From Bdellovibrio sp. 28-41-41 (lineage in GTDB: Bacteria; Bdellovibrionota; Bdellovibrionia; Bdellovibrionales; Bdellovibrionaceae): a DNA stretch of 64,000 bases. The notes beneath the pieces are model-generated. The model saw nothing but the letters and a program-made list of their open reading frames with translations. It did not search any database and was not told the origin of the DNA. The stretch spans positions 1 to 64,000 of the forward strand of contig NCGL01000016.1 in the NCBI GenBank assembly GCA_002256935.1, in the 5' to 3' direction. The position numbers were made by a program, and so were the translations under genes. Each line of letters starts with the position of its first letter. Within the stretch, counting starts at the first letter, position 1. Positions 40,840-54,612 of this stretch are shown here, in pieces.

Positions 40840-41208
40840 ATGATTCAAATGCAAACCAGACTCACAGTCGCAGATAATTCCGGTGCAAAAGAAGTTATGT
40901 GTGTAAAGGTGCTAGGCGGATCCAAAAGACGTTTTGCGTCTGTTGGTGACGTAATCGTTGTATCTATCAAAGATGCAACGCCGACATCAAAAGTAAAAAA
41001 AGGCGACGTGGCTAAAGCCGTTGTTGTTAGAACAAAAAAGAAAATTAGAAGAGCTGATGGTTCATACATCAAGTTCGACGAAAACTCTGCTGTTCTAATC
41101 AATCAAGCTAAAGAACCAATCGGAACTCGTATTTTTGGTCCAGTAGCCAGAGAATTACGTGCGAAGCAATTCGTAAAAATCGTGTCATTGGCACCTGAAG
41201 TTTTATAG
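40840..41208 (+). CDS. rplN: Ribosomal protein L14
   Basis: Protein of 122 residues (E. coli 123), start [20 protein letters not shown]. It forms an intersubunit bridge. rplX normally follows; here rplE starts after 8 bp instead. Confidence 0.98.
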   Translation: MIQMQTRLTVADNSGAKEVMCVKVLGGSKRRFASVGDVIVVSIKDATPTSKVKKGDVAKAVVVRTKKKIRRADGSYIKFDENSAVLINQAKEPIGTRIFGPVARELRAKQFVKIVSLAPEVL

Positions 41209-41216
41209 GAATATAT

Positions 41217-41756
41217 ATGAACAGATTGAAAAAACTCTACAACGAAAAAATCCAAGGTGAATTGACTAAGAGCCTAAAGCTTGAAAACACGATGGAAGTT
41301 CCAAGACTTGAAAAAATCATTATCAGTGTGACTACTAAAGATGCTGTTCAAAATCCAAAAATTTTGAACACTGTAGTAGATGAAATCACTGCAATTGCTG
41401 GTCAAAAAGCAGTAATGACTAAATCTAAAAAAGCGATCTCTAACTTCAAACTAAGAGCTGGTTTAACTATCGGTGTTCGCGTAACTCTAAGAAAAGAAAG
41501 AATGTGGTCATTCCTTGATCGTTTAAACACTCTTGCTTTGCCTCGCGTACGTGACTTTCGTGGGCTTCCTACTAAAGGTTTTGATGGAAACGGAAACTAC
41601 AACATGGGCTTGAAAGAGCAAATCGTGTTTCCTGAAATCAACTACGATAAAATCGATAAAGTTCGTGGTATGAATATAACAATTTGCACAACAGCTAAGA
41701 ATGACGTACAAGGAAGAGCTCTTCTAGAAGCGCTCGGTGTACCTTTTAGAAAGTAG
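41217..41756 (+). CDS. rplE: Ribosomal protein L5
   Basis: Protein of 179 residues, identical in length to E. coli. It has the P-site loop region (LPRVRDFRGLPTKGFDGNGN). It binds 5S rRNA in the central protuberance. Confidence 0.98.
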   Translation: MNRLKKLYNEKIQGELTKSLKLENTMEVPRLEKIIISVTTKDAVQNPKILNTVVDEITAIAGQKAVMTKSKKAISNFKLRAGLTIGVRVTLRKERMWSFLDRLNTLALPRVRDFRGLPTKGFDGNGNYNMGLKEQIVFPEINYDKIDKVRGMNITICTTAKNDVQGRALLEALGVPFRK

Positions 41757-41762
41757 GGATGT

Positions 41763-42068
41763 ATGGCTAAATTATCTTCAATAGTAAAAAATAATAAGAA
41801 AAAAGATAAAGCTAACCGTTACCACAAGGTACGTGAAGAGCTTAAAATGAAATCAGTGGATATGAAATTAAGCTTGGAAGAGCGTATGGAATATCGTTTG
41901 AAATTAAACAAATTGCCACGAAACTCTTCAATGAGTAGAAACAAGCTTATTTGCGAGCTAACTGGCCGTTCTCGCGGTAACTATAGAAAGTTTGGTCTTT
42001 CTCGTCTAGCTTTCAGAAAGCTAGCACTTGAAGGCAGAATTCCGGGCGTTACTAAGGCAAGTTGGTAG
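41763..42068 (+). CDS. rpsN: Ribosomal protein S14, zinc-free long form
   Basis: Protein of 101 residues. It lacks the CxxC zinc ribbon of the 61-residue form and matches the E. coli length. The conserved [20 protein letters not shown] and [11 protein letters not shown] are present. It sits in the 30S head. Confidence 0.97.
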   Translation: MAKLSSIVKNNKKKDKANRYHKVREELKMKSVDMKLSLEERMEYRLKLNKLPRNSSMSRNKLICELTGRSRGNYRKFGLSRLAFRKLALEGRIPGVTKASW

Positions 42069-42074
42069 GGGATT

Positions 42075-42464
42075 ATGGATACAATTGGACAGTTTTTAAC
42101 AAATATTAGAAATGCGGGAATGGCGCGACTTGAGAAAGTAGACGTTCCAGCTTCGAACTTAAGAAAATCAATTGCAGATATCTTAACTCAGGAAGGTTAT
42201 TTAAAATCTTTCAAAGTAGCTAAAGATTCTAAACAGGGAATTATGCGTCTTTACATTAGATACAATGAAGACGGAACACCCAAGCTTTTGAATGTTCAAC
42301 GCGTAAGCAAGCCTGGTCGTCGTATTTATTTAAAATGTGATGATTTAAAAAACGTAAGATCTGGATATGGAATGAGCATCATTTCAACTAGCAAAGGTCT
42401 TATGACTAACCGGAAAGCAAAACAACATCGCCTTGGTGGCGAAGTTATTTGCGAAGTGTGGTAG
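42075..42464 (+). CDS. rpsH: Ribosomal protein S8
   Basis: Protein of 129 residues (E. coli 130). The C-terminal RNA-binding region is conserved (YGMSIISTSKGLMTNRKA, GGEVICEVW). It represses the spc operon in E. coli by binding the rplE start region. Confidence 0.97.
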   Translation: MDTIGQFLTNIRNAGMARLEKVDVPASNLRKSIADILTQEGYLKSFKVAKDSKQGIMRLYIRYNEDGTPKLLNVQRVSKPGRRIYLKCDDLKNVRSGYGMSIISTSKGLMTNRKAKQHRLGGEVICEVW

Positions 42465-42470
42465 GATTTT

Positions 42471-43010
42471 ATGTCGAGAATTGGTAAATTAGCGATTGCA
42501 ATTGATGGCGTAACTGTAGACACGAAAGATGCTACATTTATTACAGTTAAGGGCGCAAAACATGCATTGAAAATTCGTAAAGTAGCTGGTGTTTCTGCTG
42601 ACGTTAAAGACGGTAAGTTAGTATTAACTAGCAAAGGCGAAGACAAAAAAACTAAATCACTATACGGCTTACAGAGAGCACTTCTTTATAATGCAGTAGT
42701 TGGCGTAACTAAAGGCTTCAGCAAAGCTTTAGAGCTAAACGGTGTCGGTTATAGAGCGACAGTTTCTGGAAAAAAATTAGAACTTTCATTGGGCTATAGC
42801 CACAATATTGAGTTTCCAATTCCAGAAGGTATCGAGATCAAAGTAGATAAACAGACTGCAATCACTGTAACTGGTCCAAATAAAGAATTAGTTGGTCAAG
42901 TGGCAGCGAAAATTAGAGGTTTCAGACCACCAGAGCCGTATTTGGGTAAAGGTGTTAAGTACTCTGATGAAACAATCAGAAGAAAAGCCGGCAAGTCTGC
43001 AGGTAAATAG
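42471..43010 (+). CDS. rplF: Ribosomal protein L6
   Basis: Protein of 179 residues. It begins MSRIGKLAI and carries the conserved GYSHNIEFPIPEGI and PEPYLGKGVKYSDE near the sarcin-ricin loop. Confidence 0.97.
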   Translation: MSRIGKLAIAIDGVTVDTKDATFITVKGAKHALKIRKVAGVSADVKDGKLVLTSKGEDKKTKSLYGLQRALLYNAVVGVTKGFSKALELNGVGYRATVSGKKLELSLGYSHNIEFPIPEGIEIKVDKQTAITVTGPNKELVGQVAAKIRGFRPPEPYLGKGVKYSDETIRRKAGKSAGK

Positions 43011-43018
43011 GGTGTAAT

Positions 43019-43387
43019 ATGAAAGTAATTATTAAAAAATCATACTCAGACAGATTAGGTGCACGTTTAGCAAAAAAGGTGCGAATCCGTAAAAAAATCA
43101 AAGGCAGCCCTGAAAAGCCGCGTCTTTGCTTCTTCAGATCTTTAAGCAATGTTTACGCTCAATTGATTGATGATGTTAATCATAAAACAATCCTTAGTGT
43201 GTCTTCATTAACTATTGATAAAAAAGCGAGTCTGAAAGACATGGCTACTGAAGTTGGTAAGCTTTTGGCTCAAAAAGCTAAAGAAGCTAAAATCACTGAC
43301 GTTGTTTTCGATAGAAACGGTTTTGTTTACCACGGACGTGTAAAAGCTTTTGCTGATTCAGCAAGAGAAAACGGACTTAAATTTTAA
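43019..43387 (+). CDS. rplR: Ribosomal protein L18
   Basis: Protein of 122 residues binding 5S rRNA with L5. It has the basic N-terminus ([18 protein letters not shown]) and the C-terminal [18 protein letters not shown]. Confidence 0.97.
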   Translation: MKVIIKKSYSDRLGARLAKKVRIRKKIKGSPEKPRLCFFRSLSNVYAQLIDDVNHKTILSVSSLTIDKKASLKDMATEVGKLLAQKAKEAKITDVVFDRNGFVYHGRVKAFADSARENGLKF

Positions 43388-43398
43388 GGAATATGCAG

Positions 43399-43875
43399 AT
43401 GGAAAAAAACAACACAAACAACTCAGCAGCGCCAACATCAGATTTCGAAGAAAGAGTAGTTGCGATTAATCGCGTAACTAAAGTTGTAAAAGGTGGTCGT
43501 CGCTTCTCATTCGCAGCTCTAGTAGTTGTCGGAAATAAAATGGGCGAAGTTGGTTTCGGTTCAGGTAAAGCTGGCGAAGTTCCAGAGGCTATCGGCAAAG
43601 CAACTCGCTCTGCTAAGAAAAATTCTTTCAAATTTGATCTTAAAGATGCGCGAACAATCAACCACGAAGTTATCGGAACTTTCGGTAGCGCTAAAGTAAT
43701 CCTTAAGCCAGCTTCTGAAGGTACTGGTGTTATTGCGGGTGGAGCGATTCGTTCAGTATTAGAATCAGTTGGAGTGAAAGACATTCTAACTAAATGTGTG
43801 GGAACAAGAAATCCTCACAATGCAGTTCGAGCTACTATTGATGGCTTGATGCAATTGAAAAAGAGCATGGGGTAA
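43399..43875 (+). CDS. rpsE: Ribosomal protein S5
   Basis: It starts at the second ATG (158 residues) because AAGGA is then eight bases away; the ATG at 43393 would leave only two. It has a double-stranded RNA-binding domain ([20 protein letters not shown]) and the mRNA helicase-site region. A short Asn-rich N-terminus precedes it. Confidence 0.96.
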   Translation: MEKNNTNNSAAPTSDFEERVVAINRVTKVVKGGRRFSFAALVVVGNKMGEVGFGSGKAGEVPEAIGKATRSAKKNSFKFDLKDARTINHEVIGTFGSAKVILKPASEGTGVIAGGAIRSVLESVGVKDILTKCVGTRNPHNAVRATIDGLMQLKKSMG

Positions 43876-43878
43876 TTT

Positions 43879-44061
43879 ATGAATAAATACCAAGTAACTT
43901 TAGTTCGATCTTCTATTAGCTGTTCTGAAACTCAAGTCAGAACACTTCAAGCTTTAGGCTTAAAAAAGATCAATAATACTAAAATTTTTAACGACTCTGA
44001 AGCATTCAGAGGTCAAGTTAGAAAAGTACAACATTTAATCACTATCAAAAAAGAGAAATAG
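43879..44061 (+). CDS. rpmD: Ribosomal protein L30
   Basis: Protein of 60 residues (E. coli 59). It has the conserved YQVTLVRSSISCSETQVRTL and LGLKKINNT. It lies between rpsE and rplO, its standard place. Confidence 0.96.
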   Translation: MNKYQVTLVRSSISCSETQVRTLQALGLKKINNTKIFNDSEAFRGQVRKVQHLITIKKEK

Positions 44062-44064
44062 AAA

Positions 44065-44505
44065 ATGGCAGCTCAAAGTAATTTATTAAGCAGCTTAAAG
44101 CCAAATGACGGTTCAACTCACTATAGAAAAAGAGTTGGACGTGGTATTGGTTCTGGATTAGGTGGCTACTCTGGTAAGGGTGGTAAGGGTCAAACTCAAC
44201 GTAGCGGTGGATCTATTCGCCGTGGTTTCGAGGGTGGTCAAACCCCTTTACACAGACGTCTACCAAAATTTGGTTTTACAAATGGCAAATTTAAAACGGT
44301 ATACAATGTACTTACTATGAAAGATCTAAACAAATTAGCTGGTAGTGCAACTATCGCTGATTTCGAAAAAACCTTTAAAAGAGGACTTTTTAAAGTGATC
44401 AATACTGGTAAGCTAGAGAAAAAAGTAAACATTGAAGTTAACAAAATCACAGCCCAGGCTAAAGCGGTTATCGAAAAGCTTGGTGGCACTGTTAAGCTAG
44501 TTTAA
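44065..44505 (+). CDS. rplO: Ribosomal protein L15
   Basis: Protein of 146 residues with the Gly-rich basic N-terminus that threads 23S rRNA (RVGRGIGSGLGGYSGKGGKG) and FEGGQTPLHRRLPKFGF. Confidence 0.97.
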   Translation: MAAQSNLLSSLKPNDGSTHYRKRVGRGIGSGLGGYSGKGGKGQTQRSGGSIRRGFEGGQTPLHRRLPKFGFTNGKFKTVYNVLTMKDLNKLAGSATIADFEKTFKRGLFKVINTGKLEKKVNIEVNKITAQAKAVIEKLGGTVKLV

Positions 44506-44518
44506 AAAAAGGATTTTT

Positions 44519-45838
44519 GTGTCAGTAGTTGGAATGCTTAATAATAGCGATTTACGGAAGAAGATACTATTTACTTTAATAGCTCTCTCTATTTATAGAG
44601 TGGGCGTTCACGTTCCAACTCCGGGAGTGAATTCTAAAGCAGTTATGGACCTATTCAACAGCAATGCGACTGGGATACTAAGCTTTTTCAATTCATTTAC
44701 TGGTGGCGCGCTTTCTCAATTCAGTATTTTTGCATTGGGAATCATGCCGTACATTTCATCTTCAATCATTTTTCAACTGTTGAGCTCTGCTCTTCCACAA
44801 TTGGAACAATTGAAAAAAGAGGGTGAACAGGGCCGTAAAAAAATTACCCAGTACACTCGTTATTTCACATTGGTTCTTGCGATCATCCAAGGTTTCGGAA
44901 TGAGCAAGTTCTTATTGAGCCAAAGAGGAACTGATGGCCAAATGTTAGTAAATTCGCCGTTCGTTGGTGTATTGCCGTTTGAATTAGTAGCGGTATTAAC
45001 ATTAACGGCTGGTACATGCTTCATTATGTGGCTAGGTGAGCAGATTACAGAAAGAGGTATCGGCAACGGTTCTTCTTTAATTATCTTCACTGGTATCGCG
45101 GCTGGTGTTCCTAGTGGGGCACAACAGTTGTGGGCTTTGTTTGATAAGGGCGAAGTCTCATTTATTAAGGTTTTATTGCTTTTGTTGTTAATGGTAGCAG
45201 TTATTGCGTTTGTTATTTTTATGGAAACGGCGCAAAGACGTTTAACTATTAATTACTCTCAAAGAAATTCGGGTCAGAATAATCGTCCGGTGACATCTCA
45301 CTTGCCGATTAAAATTAACTACGCGGGTGTTATCCCTCCGATTTTCGCGAGTTCCATTTTGATGTTCCCTGCAACTGTGGCGCAATTTTCACAGATTGCA
45401 TGGTTACGTTCAATTCAGGAGACTTTGAATCCAAATGGCGTGTTCTTTAATATTATCTTTGTATTGTTGATTGTATTCTTTTCATTCTTCTACACTGATA
45501 TTATTTTCAACCCGAATGAAATTTCTGACAACTTGAAGAAAACTGGAGCGTTTGTTCCCGGAGTTCGCTCTGGAAGTTCAACTTCAGCCTATATTCAGGA
45601 AGTTTTAAATAAAATTAACGTTCTAGGCTGTATATATTTGAGTTTCATCTGTATTATGCCTGGTTTATTAACATCTCAGTTAAATCTGCCGTTTTATTTC
45701 GGTGGAACATCGCTATTGATTTTGGTGGGTGTAGCTCTTGATACAGCTCAGCAAATCAATTCGTATATTTTAACTCAGAAGTACGAAGGCTTCTTGAAGG
45801 GTAAAAAAATTACCTCTCGCAGGGTCAGCTTTAATTAG
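44519..45838 (+). CDS. secY: SecY preprotein translocase channel
   Basis: It starts at GTG. The 439 residues (E. coli 443) have ten predicted membrane helices, with GVHVPTPGV in the first, the plug region, and the C-terminal cytosolic loop (KKTGAFVPGVRSGSST). It forms the channel with SecE from the earlier cluster. No adk, map or infA follows. Confidence 0.98.
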   Translation: MSVVGMLNNSDLRKKILFTLIALSIYRVGVHVPTPGVNSKAVMDLFNSNATGILSFFNSFTGGALSQFSIFALGIMPYISSSIIFQLLSSALPQLEQLKKEGEQGRKKITQYTRYFTLVLAIIQGFGMSKFLLSQRGTDGQMLVNSPFVGVLPFELVAVLTLTAGTCFIMWLGEQITERGIGNGSSLIIFTGIAAGVPSGAQQLWALFDKGEVSFIKVLLLLLLMVAVIAFVIFMETAQRRLTINYSQRNSGQNNRPVTSHLPIKINYAGVIPPIFASSILMFPATVAQFSQIAWLRSIQETLNPNGVFFNIIFVLLIVFFSFFYTDIIFNPNEISDNLKKTGAFVPGVRSGSSTSAYIQEVLNKINVLGCIYLSFICIMPGLLTSQLNLPFYFGGTSLLILVGVALDTAQQINSYILTQKYEGFLKGKKITSRRVSFN

Positions 45839-45877
45839 ATATAGACTTTTTTACAATTAATAATTAATAGGAACGAT

Positions 45878-45991
45878 ATGAAAGTTAAACCATCGGTAAA
45901 AAAAATTTGTAACAAGTGCAAGATCATTAAAAGAAAAGGTGTTGTCCGAGTTATTTGTTCAAACTCTAAACACAAGCAAAGGCAAGGGTAA
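45878..45991 (+). CDS. rpmJ: Ribosomal protein L36
   Basis: Protein of 37 residues, [18 protein letters not shown] then the [14 protein letters not shown] end. It has the C-x2-C...C...H zinc ligands of the zinc-binding form. It lies 4 bp before rpsM. Confidence 0.97.
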   Translation: MKVKPSVKKICNKCKIIKRKGVVRVICSNSKHKQRQG

Positions 45992-45995
45992 TTAA

Positions 45996-46370
45996 ATGGC
46001 AAGGTTATTTGGTGTCGACTTACCTCGAAACAAACGCGTAGAAGTAGCTCTGACTTATATTTATGGAATTGGTCGCACGCGATCAAAAGAAATCTGCAAA
46101 GATGCAGGTATTGCATCAACTCTAAGAACTGAAGGTTTAACTGACGAGAACGTAGCAAAAATTCGTTCACTAGTTGAAGCTGATTTCAAAGTAGAAGGTG
46201 ATTTAAGACGTGAAATTGGTCTTTCGATCAAACGTTTAACTGATCTTAATTGTTACCGTGGTATGCGCCATAAAAAAGGTCTTCCAGTTCGTGGTCAGAA
46301 CACGCGTTCAAATGCACGTACTAGAAAAGGTCCTAAGAAAACAGTCGCGAACAAGAAAAAAGCGGTGTAG
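45996..46370 (+). CDS. rpsM: Ribosomal protein S13
   Basis: Protein of 124 residues (E. coli 118). It has the conserved [20 protein letters not shown] and the C-terminal tail [17 protein letters not shown] that reaches tRNA in the A and P sites. It contacts the head and bridges to L5. Confidence 0.97.
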   Translation: MARLFGVDLPRNKRVEVALTYIYGIGRTRSKEICKDAGIASTLRTEGLTDENVAKIRSLVEADFKVEGDLRREIGLSIKRLTDLNCYRGMRHKKGLPVRGQNTRSNARTRKGPKKTVANKKKAV

Positions 46371-46377
46371 GTAAAAA

Positions 46378-46770
46378 ATGAATGTAGTTGAGAAAAAAGT
46401 AGTTAAGAAAAAAGCTAAGAAAAATGCTCCCAACGGAATGTGCTTTGTACAAGCAGCCTTTGGTAACGTTATTGTAACAATCACGGATTTACGTGGTGAT
46501 ACTGTTTCTTGGTCGTCAGCAGGTCATCTAGGTTTCAAGGGCAGCAGAAAGGGAACTCCTTTTGCAGCTCAAGTAACTGCAGAAGACGCAGCTAAAAAAG
46601 CAATCGAAGCTGGAATGAAAACTGTTGAAGTTTTCTTAAAAGGCCCAGGAGCTGGTCGTGAACCTGCTATCCGTGCCTTAGCTGGAACTGGTTTGAAAAT
46701 CCTTACCCTAAAGGACATCACTCCAATCCCACATAACGGTTGCCGTCCGCCAAAAAGAAGAAGAATCTAG
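46378..46770 (+). CDS. rpsK: Ribosomal protein S11
   Basis: Protein of 130 residues. It has the conserved [17 protein letters not shown] and the C-terminal [17 protein letters not shown]. It lies in the 30S platform at the mRNA exit. Confidence 0.97.
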   Translation: MNVVEKKVVKKKAKKNAPNGMCFVQAAFGNVIVTITDLRGDTVSWSSAGHLGFKGSRKGTPFAAQVTAEDAAKKAIEAGMKTVEVFLKGPGAGREPAIRALAGTGLKILTLKDITPIPHNGCRPPKRRRI

Positions 46771-46781
46771 GAGTTATTGAT

Positions 46782-47402
46782 ATGAGTTGCGTAGTAAACA
46801 GCGTTTGCAAACTTTGCAGAAGAGAAAATTTGAAACTTTACCTTAAAGGTAGCCGTTGCTTAACAGATAAATGTGCGTTCGAAAGACGCCCTTATCCTCC
46901 AGGACAACACGGCCAATCTCGCTTGAAATTCTCTGAATTTGCATTGCAATTACGTGAGAAACAAAAAGCGAAGCGTTGGTATGGACTTTCTGAAAAACAA
47001 TTCAGTTTAACTTTCGATAAAGCATCTCGTGCAGATGCTACGACAGGAACTGAGTTATTAAAACTATTAGAAATGCGTTTAGATAATGTTGTTTACAACA
47101 TGGGACTTGCTAACTCGCGTCGTCAAGCTAGGCAATTAGTTCTTCACAAACATTTTACTGTGAATGGCAAAATTGTAAACGTTCCTAGCATGATCATGAG
47201 AAAAGAAGATGTGGTTAAAGTTGTTGATGCTAGTGCTGGTACAGAGTTTTTCAAAACTATGGCTACAGGATCACGTACTGTTCCTGCATGGTTGGAATCT
47301 TCTATCGAAAAATTAACTGGAAAAGTAAAAGATGCTCCAGTTAGAGAAGATATTTCGTTGCCAGTTGAAGAAAATATGATCGTTGAATACTACTCAAGAT
47401 AA
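46782..47402 (+). CDS. rpsD: Ribosomal protein S4, zinc-binding form
   Basis: It starts at ATG 46782 with TAGGAG (206 residues, as in E. coli). The N-terminus has four cysteines ([16 protein letters not shown]) that probably bind zinc. The S4 domain ([20 protein letters not shown]) follows. It regulates the alpha operon in E. coli. Confidence 0.98.
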   Translation: MSCVVNSVCKLCRRENLKLYLKGSRCLTDKCAFERRPYPPGQHGQSRLKFSEFALQLREKQKAKRWYGLSEKQFSLTFDKASRADATTGTELLKLLEMRLDNVVYNMGLANSRRQARQLVLHKHFTVNGKIVNVPSMIMRKEDVVKVVDASAGTEFFKTMATGSRTVPAWLESSIEKLTGKVKDAPVREDISLPVEENMIVEYYSR

Positions 47403-47412
47403 GGTAGGGGAA

Positions 47413-48441
47413 ATGCAAGAGCACTATTATAAATTTTGGAGAGAGTTAATTAAGCCGAAAAGTTTCGATACTGATCGTGAATCATCACGTGAAGATTATG
47501 CGAAATTTACAATTAGACCTCTTGAGAAAGGTTATGGAGTTACTATTGGAAATTCTTTAAGAAGAATTTTACTTAGCTCTATGATGGGTTCTTCTATTAC
47601 TGCTGTAAAATTCGAAGGTGTTCTTCATGAATTCTCTTCTATTCCAGATGTATTAGAAGATGTTTCTGACATTATTTTAAATTTAAAAGAAATCAGATTC
47701 AAAATGTTCACAAGTGAAAATGTAGTTATTCGCGTATCTAAAAAAGGTCCGGGAAAAGTTACAGCTTTGGACATCCAGACAAATGAAAAAATCCAAATTT
47801 TGAATCCAGATTCACATGTTGCGACTCTTGGTCCAAACGGAAATTTCAATATGGAAATTATCGTTGGATATGGTCGTGGTTATGTTCCTGCGGATGCAAA
47901 AACTGAATCTTTCCCAGTTGGATTTATTCCAGTTGATTCTCTTTTTAGCCCAATCAAAAAAGTAAACTACAGCGTGCAAAATGCGCGCGTTGGTCAACGT
48001 ACTGACTACGATAGTTTAATTATGGAAGTTTGGACTGATGGATCAATTCGCCCAGAAGAAGCTTTATCGTTATCTTCAAAAATTATGAAAGACCAATTAC
48101 AAGTGTTCATGATTTTCGACGATTCGTTAGAGCCGAAGGAAGAAAAACTTGATAGTTTTTCTCCTCAATTAAATGACAATTTATTCCGTTCAGTTGACGA
48201 TCTAGAATTATCTGTTCGATCTGCGAATTGCTTGAAAAATGCAAACATCAGATTCATCGGTGAACTAGTTGTTAAGTCAGAAGCGGAAATGCTTAAGACA
48301 AAAAATTTCGGTAGAAAATCTTTGAATGAAATCAAAGAAATCCTAACTGAAATGGGGCTTGGCTTAGGAATGAAAATTGATGGATGGCCACCTCCGGGAT
48401 GGGATCCAACAAGTGGTAACTTTAAACGTGATCAGCAATAA
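47413..48441 (+). CDS. rpoA: RNA polymerase alpha subunit
   Basis: It starts at ATG 47413 after GTAGGGG, giving 342 residues (E. coli 329). The N-terminal dimer domain ([20 protein letters not shown]) and the C-terminal DNA/activator-binding domain ([32 protein letters not shown]) are intact. The tail after the C-terminal domain is slightly extended ([12 protein letters not shown]). Confidence 0.98.
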   Translation: MQEHYYKFWRELIKPKSFDTDRESSREDYAKFTIRPLEKGYGVTIGNSLRRILLSSMMGSSITAVKFEGVLHEFSSIPDVLEDVSDIILNLKEIRFKMFTSENVVIRVSKKGPGKVTALDIQTNEKIQILNPDSHVATLGPNGNFNMEIIVGYGRGYVPADAKTESFPVGFIPVDSLFSPIKKVNYSVQNARVGQRTDYDSLIMEVWTDGSIRPEEALSLSSKIMKDQLQVFMIFDDSLEPKEEKLDSFSPQLNDNLFRSVDDLELSVRSANCLKNANIRFIGELVVKSEAEMLKTKNFGRKSLNEIKEILTEMGLGLGMKIDGWPPPGWDPTSGNFKRDQQ

Positions 48442-48455
48442 GTAAGGGTTTTAAT

Positions 48456-48809
48456 ATGAGTTCTCATGCTAAATTAACAAAAAGATTTTCTAGAAGAAAT
48501 GGTCCAAGAAAGATGTTGATCAAGGGCCTAATGGTTAACTTGATTGAAAACCAAAAAATTATTACAACTGAAACTAAAGCAAAAGAGTTAAAAAGACATT
48601 TTGATAAAGCTGTTACTTTAGCAAAAAAACAAAATTTAAATTCTCTTAGACTTTTGATGGCTCGCTTGAGCAATAAAGACGCTGCGAAAAAATTATATTT
48701 CGAAATCGCGCCGGCATTGAAATCAAGAACTAGCGGTTACACTTCAGTAATCAAAATGCCAAATCGCAAGGGTGATAATTCACCAATGGCATTCATCCAA
48801 GTATTATAG
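48456..48809 (+). CDS. rplQ: Ribosomal protein L17
   Basis: Protein of 117 residues (E. coli 127) with RRNGPRKMLIKGLMVNLIEN and a near-tunnel-exit position. It is the last gene of the alpha operon; a strong terminator follows. Confidence 0.97.
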   Translation: MSSHAKLTKRFSRRNGPRKMLIKGLMVNLIENQKIITTETKAKELKRHFDKAVTLAKKQNLNSLRLLMARLSNKDAAKKLYFEIAPALKSRTSGYTSVIKMPNRKGDNSPMAFIQVL

Positions 48810-48837
48810 TTTTTACATATATAGACACGGAATTTCA

Positions 48838-48865
48838 AAAAGCCACCTTCGGGTGGCTTTTTTTT
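48838..48865 (+). terminator. Terminator of the alpha operon
   Basis: Stem GCCACC-TTCG-GGTGGC followed by eight T. Confidence 0.93.
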
Positions 48866-48912
48866 AGCTTTTAGGAATTTTGAAAAAAACAAAGAAAGTT
48901 ACATTTTTTTGT

Positions 48913-48939
48913 TTGACGAACCCCCTAGGATTTTATACA
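48913..48939 (+). promoter_or_regulatory. Probable promoter of tRNA-Ala
   Basis: TTGACG and TATACA with a 15 bp spacer, about 22 bp before the mature 5' end and downstream of the rplQ terminator. The spacing is short, so this is moderate support. Confidence 0.45.
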
Positions 48940-48960
48940 CCTCTGTCTCACACAAATTTC

Positions 48961-49036
<76 letters not shown>

Positions 49037-49149
49037 AACATCCTTTTATATATTAGGATGTTTGGAGAAAAGACTCCTCTATATAAGAGAAGTTAGAATT
49101 TGTGTTTTTAACTTAAAAAAATAAATTTTAATAAGTTAAATAAAAAGTG

Positions 49150-49176
49150 TTGACAGTATAACACTGAATATATAGA
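49150..49176 (+). promoter_or_regulatory. Probable rRNA operon promoter
   Basis: TTGACA and TATAGA with a 15 bp spacer, downstream of tRNA-Ala and just before the 16S processing stem. Confidence 0.5.
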
Positions 49177-49188
49177 ACGTCGAAATCG

Positions 49189-49214
49189 CTCTTTGAAAAC
49201 TAAATAGCTAGCAG
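49189..49214 (+). other. 5' arm of the 16S precursor processing stem
   Basis: CTCTTTGAAAACTAAATAGC and onward to 49214 is complementary over 26 bp, with two mismatches, to 50724-50749 after the 16S gene. This is the expected RNase III stem. Confidence 0.8.
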
Positions 49215-49262
49215 AAATAAATTAGAATTATATTATAGGTTTAATTTTACCTTAAAAAATTT

Positions 49263-50721
<1,459 letters not shown>

Positions 50722-50723
50722 AT

Positions 50724-50749
50724 CTGCTAGTTATTTAGTTTTGAAAGAG
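50724..50749 (+). other. 3' arm of the 16S precursor processing stem
   Basis: It pairs with 49189-49214, so the stem closes round the 16S gene. Confidence 0.8.
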
Positions 50750-50759
50750 TGAAGGCTTT

Positions 50760-50836
<77 letters not shown>

Positions 50837-50943
50837 ACGTTTAAAATTTTTGTTAGTTTGTTAGTGATCTTTGACAATTGAATAGAATGTGATTTTTAGG
50901 AATTAAATTTACCGTTTAATTCTAGATCAAAATTTTACTTAAG

Positions 50944-50963
50944 AATATTTAAGTGATTTTTAG
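50944..50963 (+). other. 5' arm of the 23S precursor processing stem
   Basis: AATATTTAAGTGATTTTTAG is a perfect 20 bp complement of 53798-53817, closing the 23S precursor. Confidence 0.88.
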
Positions 50964-50970
50964 TGTTTAT

Positions 50971-53790
<2,820 letters not shown>

Positions 53791-53797
53791 AATAAAC

Positions 53798-53817
53798 CTA
53801 AAAATCACTTAAATATT
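53798..53817 (+). other. 3' arm of the 23S precursor processing stem
   Basis: It pairs perfectly with 50944-50963. Confidence 0.88.
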
Positions 53818-53820
53818 TTA

Positions 53821-53850
53821 CAAGTCTCTTGAGAAATCGAGAGACTTGTT
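53821..53850 (+). other. Hairpin between 23S and 5S
   Basis: CAAGTCTCT...AGAGACTTG, nine perfect base pairs, probably a processing element of the rRNA precursor. Confidence 0.65.
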
Positions 53851-53884
53851 GAAAAGTTAATACATTAAAGATATAAAGTTTTTA

Positions 53885-53998
53885 ATGGTGTCTATAGCAA
53901 GAGAGATACACCTGATCCCATTCCGAACTCAGCAGTTAAGCCTCTTAGCGGCGATGGTATTGCATGCGCAAGCGTGTGAAAGAGTAGCACGACGCCAG
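53885..53998 (+). rRNA. 5S ribosomal RNA
   Basis: The universal CCGAACTCAG block is present. Helix I is TGGTGTC (53886-53892) with GACGCCA (53991-53997). Ends are approximate. Confidence 0.95.
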
Positions 53999-54004
53999 TC
54001 TTAT

Positions 54005-54030
54005 GCCCCGTTTTACGGGGCTTTTTTTTT
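54005..54030 (+). terminator. Terminator of the rRNA operon
   Basis: Stem GCCCCG-TTTTA-CGGGGC followed by nine T. Confidence 0.95.
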
Positions 54031-54194
54031 GCCTAAATCGATTTTTAAAATCGAGAACTCCGACTATAGATATAAAGTTTGTTAGTTTTAAAGGCCTTGC
54101 TATGAGGCTTTATTTGCTCTTAGTTGAATTTTTTATTTAGATAGGCATTTGTATTGGCGGAGTAGTGATTGTGAGCTGTAGTTAAGATTAGGGC

Positions 54195-54227
54195 AAAAAA
54201 AAGAGAACGTTTCCGTTCCCTTTTTTT
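54195..54227 (-). terminator. Terminator of rpsR
   Basis: On the reverse strand GGGAACG-GAAA-CGTTCTC is followed by a T-run. The T-runs on both strands suggest a bidirectional terminator. Confidence 0.75.
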
Positions 54228-54258
54228 ATAATAAAATTTTCACAAATTTAATTATTAA

Positions 54259-54531
54259 TTAAACTTCGAATGTTGCTGGATTGATTTGTTCTACTTTTGA
54301 ACCAGTATCGTAGTGATCCATACCGATTGAAAGTAAACCTAGGTTTCTAGCTTTTTTAATAGCTTTAGTTACCATTTTTTGTTGGGACATTTTAAGTTTA
54401 GAGATGCGAGAAGGGACGATTTTTCCGCCATCTGCAAGGTATTTAGATAGAGAAACGGGATCTTTGTAATCGATCTGCATTACTGATTTAGCAGTTACCT
54501 TTTTCTTCTTAGTATCATTTTTCATAATCAT
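54259..54531 (-). CDS. rpsR: Ribosomal protein S18, divergent
   Basis: Protein of 90 residues; the usual length is about 75. The S18 pattern is recognisable: IDYKDPVSLSKYLADGGKIV and KAIKKARNLGLLS. Two normally invariant stretches differ: PRRxTG becomes PSRISK and QRxL becomes QKMV. The S18 neighbours rpsF and rplI are absent; it is alone, divergent from rpmB. It could be the only S18 or a paralogue of one elsewhere. The C-terminus has about 20 extra residues (SIGMDHYDTGSKVEQINPAT). Confidence 0.85.
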   Translation of the reverse strand: MIMKNDTKKKKVTAKSVMQIDYKDPVSLSKYLADGGKIVPSRISKLKMSQQKMVTKAIKKARNLGLLSIGMDHYDTGSKVEQINPATFEV

Positions 54532-54612
54532 CCTTTAATAGATATTGATTTTTTAGTAAAAATTTATTAAGTTTCATTTACTTTATTTTTAAACAATTAT
54601 CAAAGGTTTTGT

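Noticed and set aside
43377-43784. 135-residue reverse frame over rpsE
   Set aside because: It is a shadow of S5; composition only mirrors the + strand codons.
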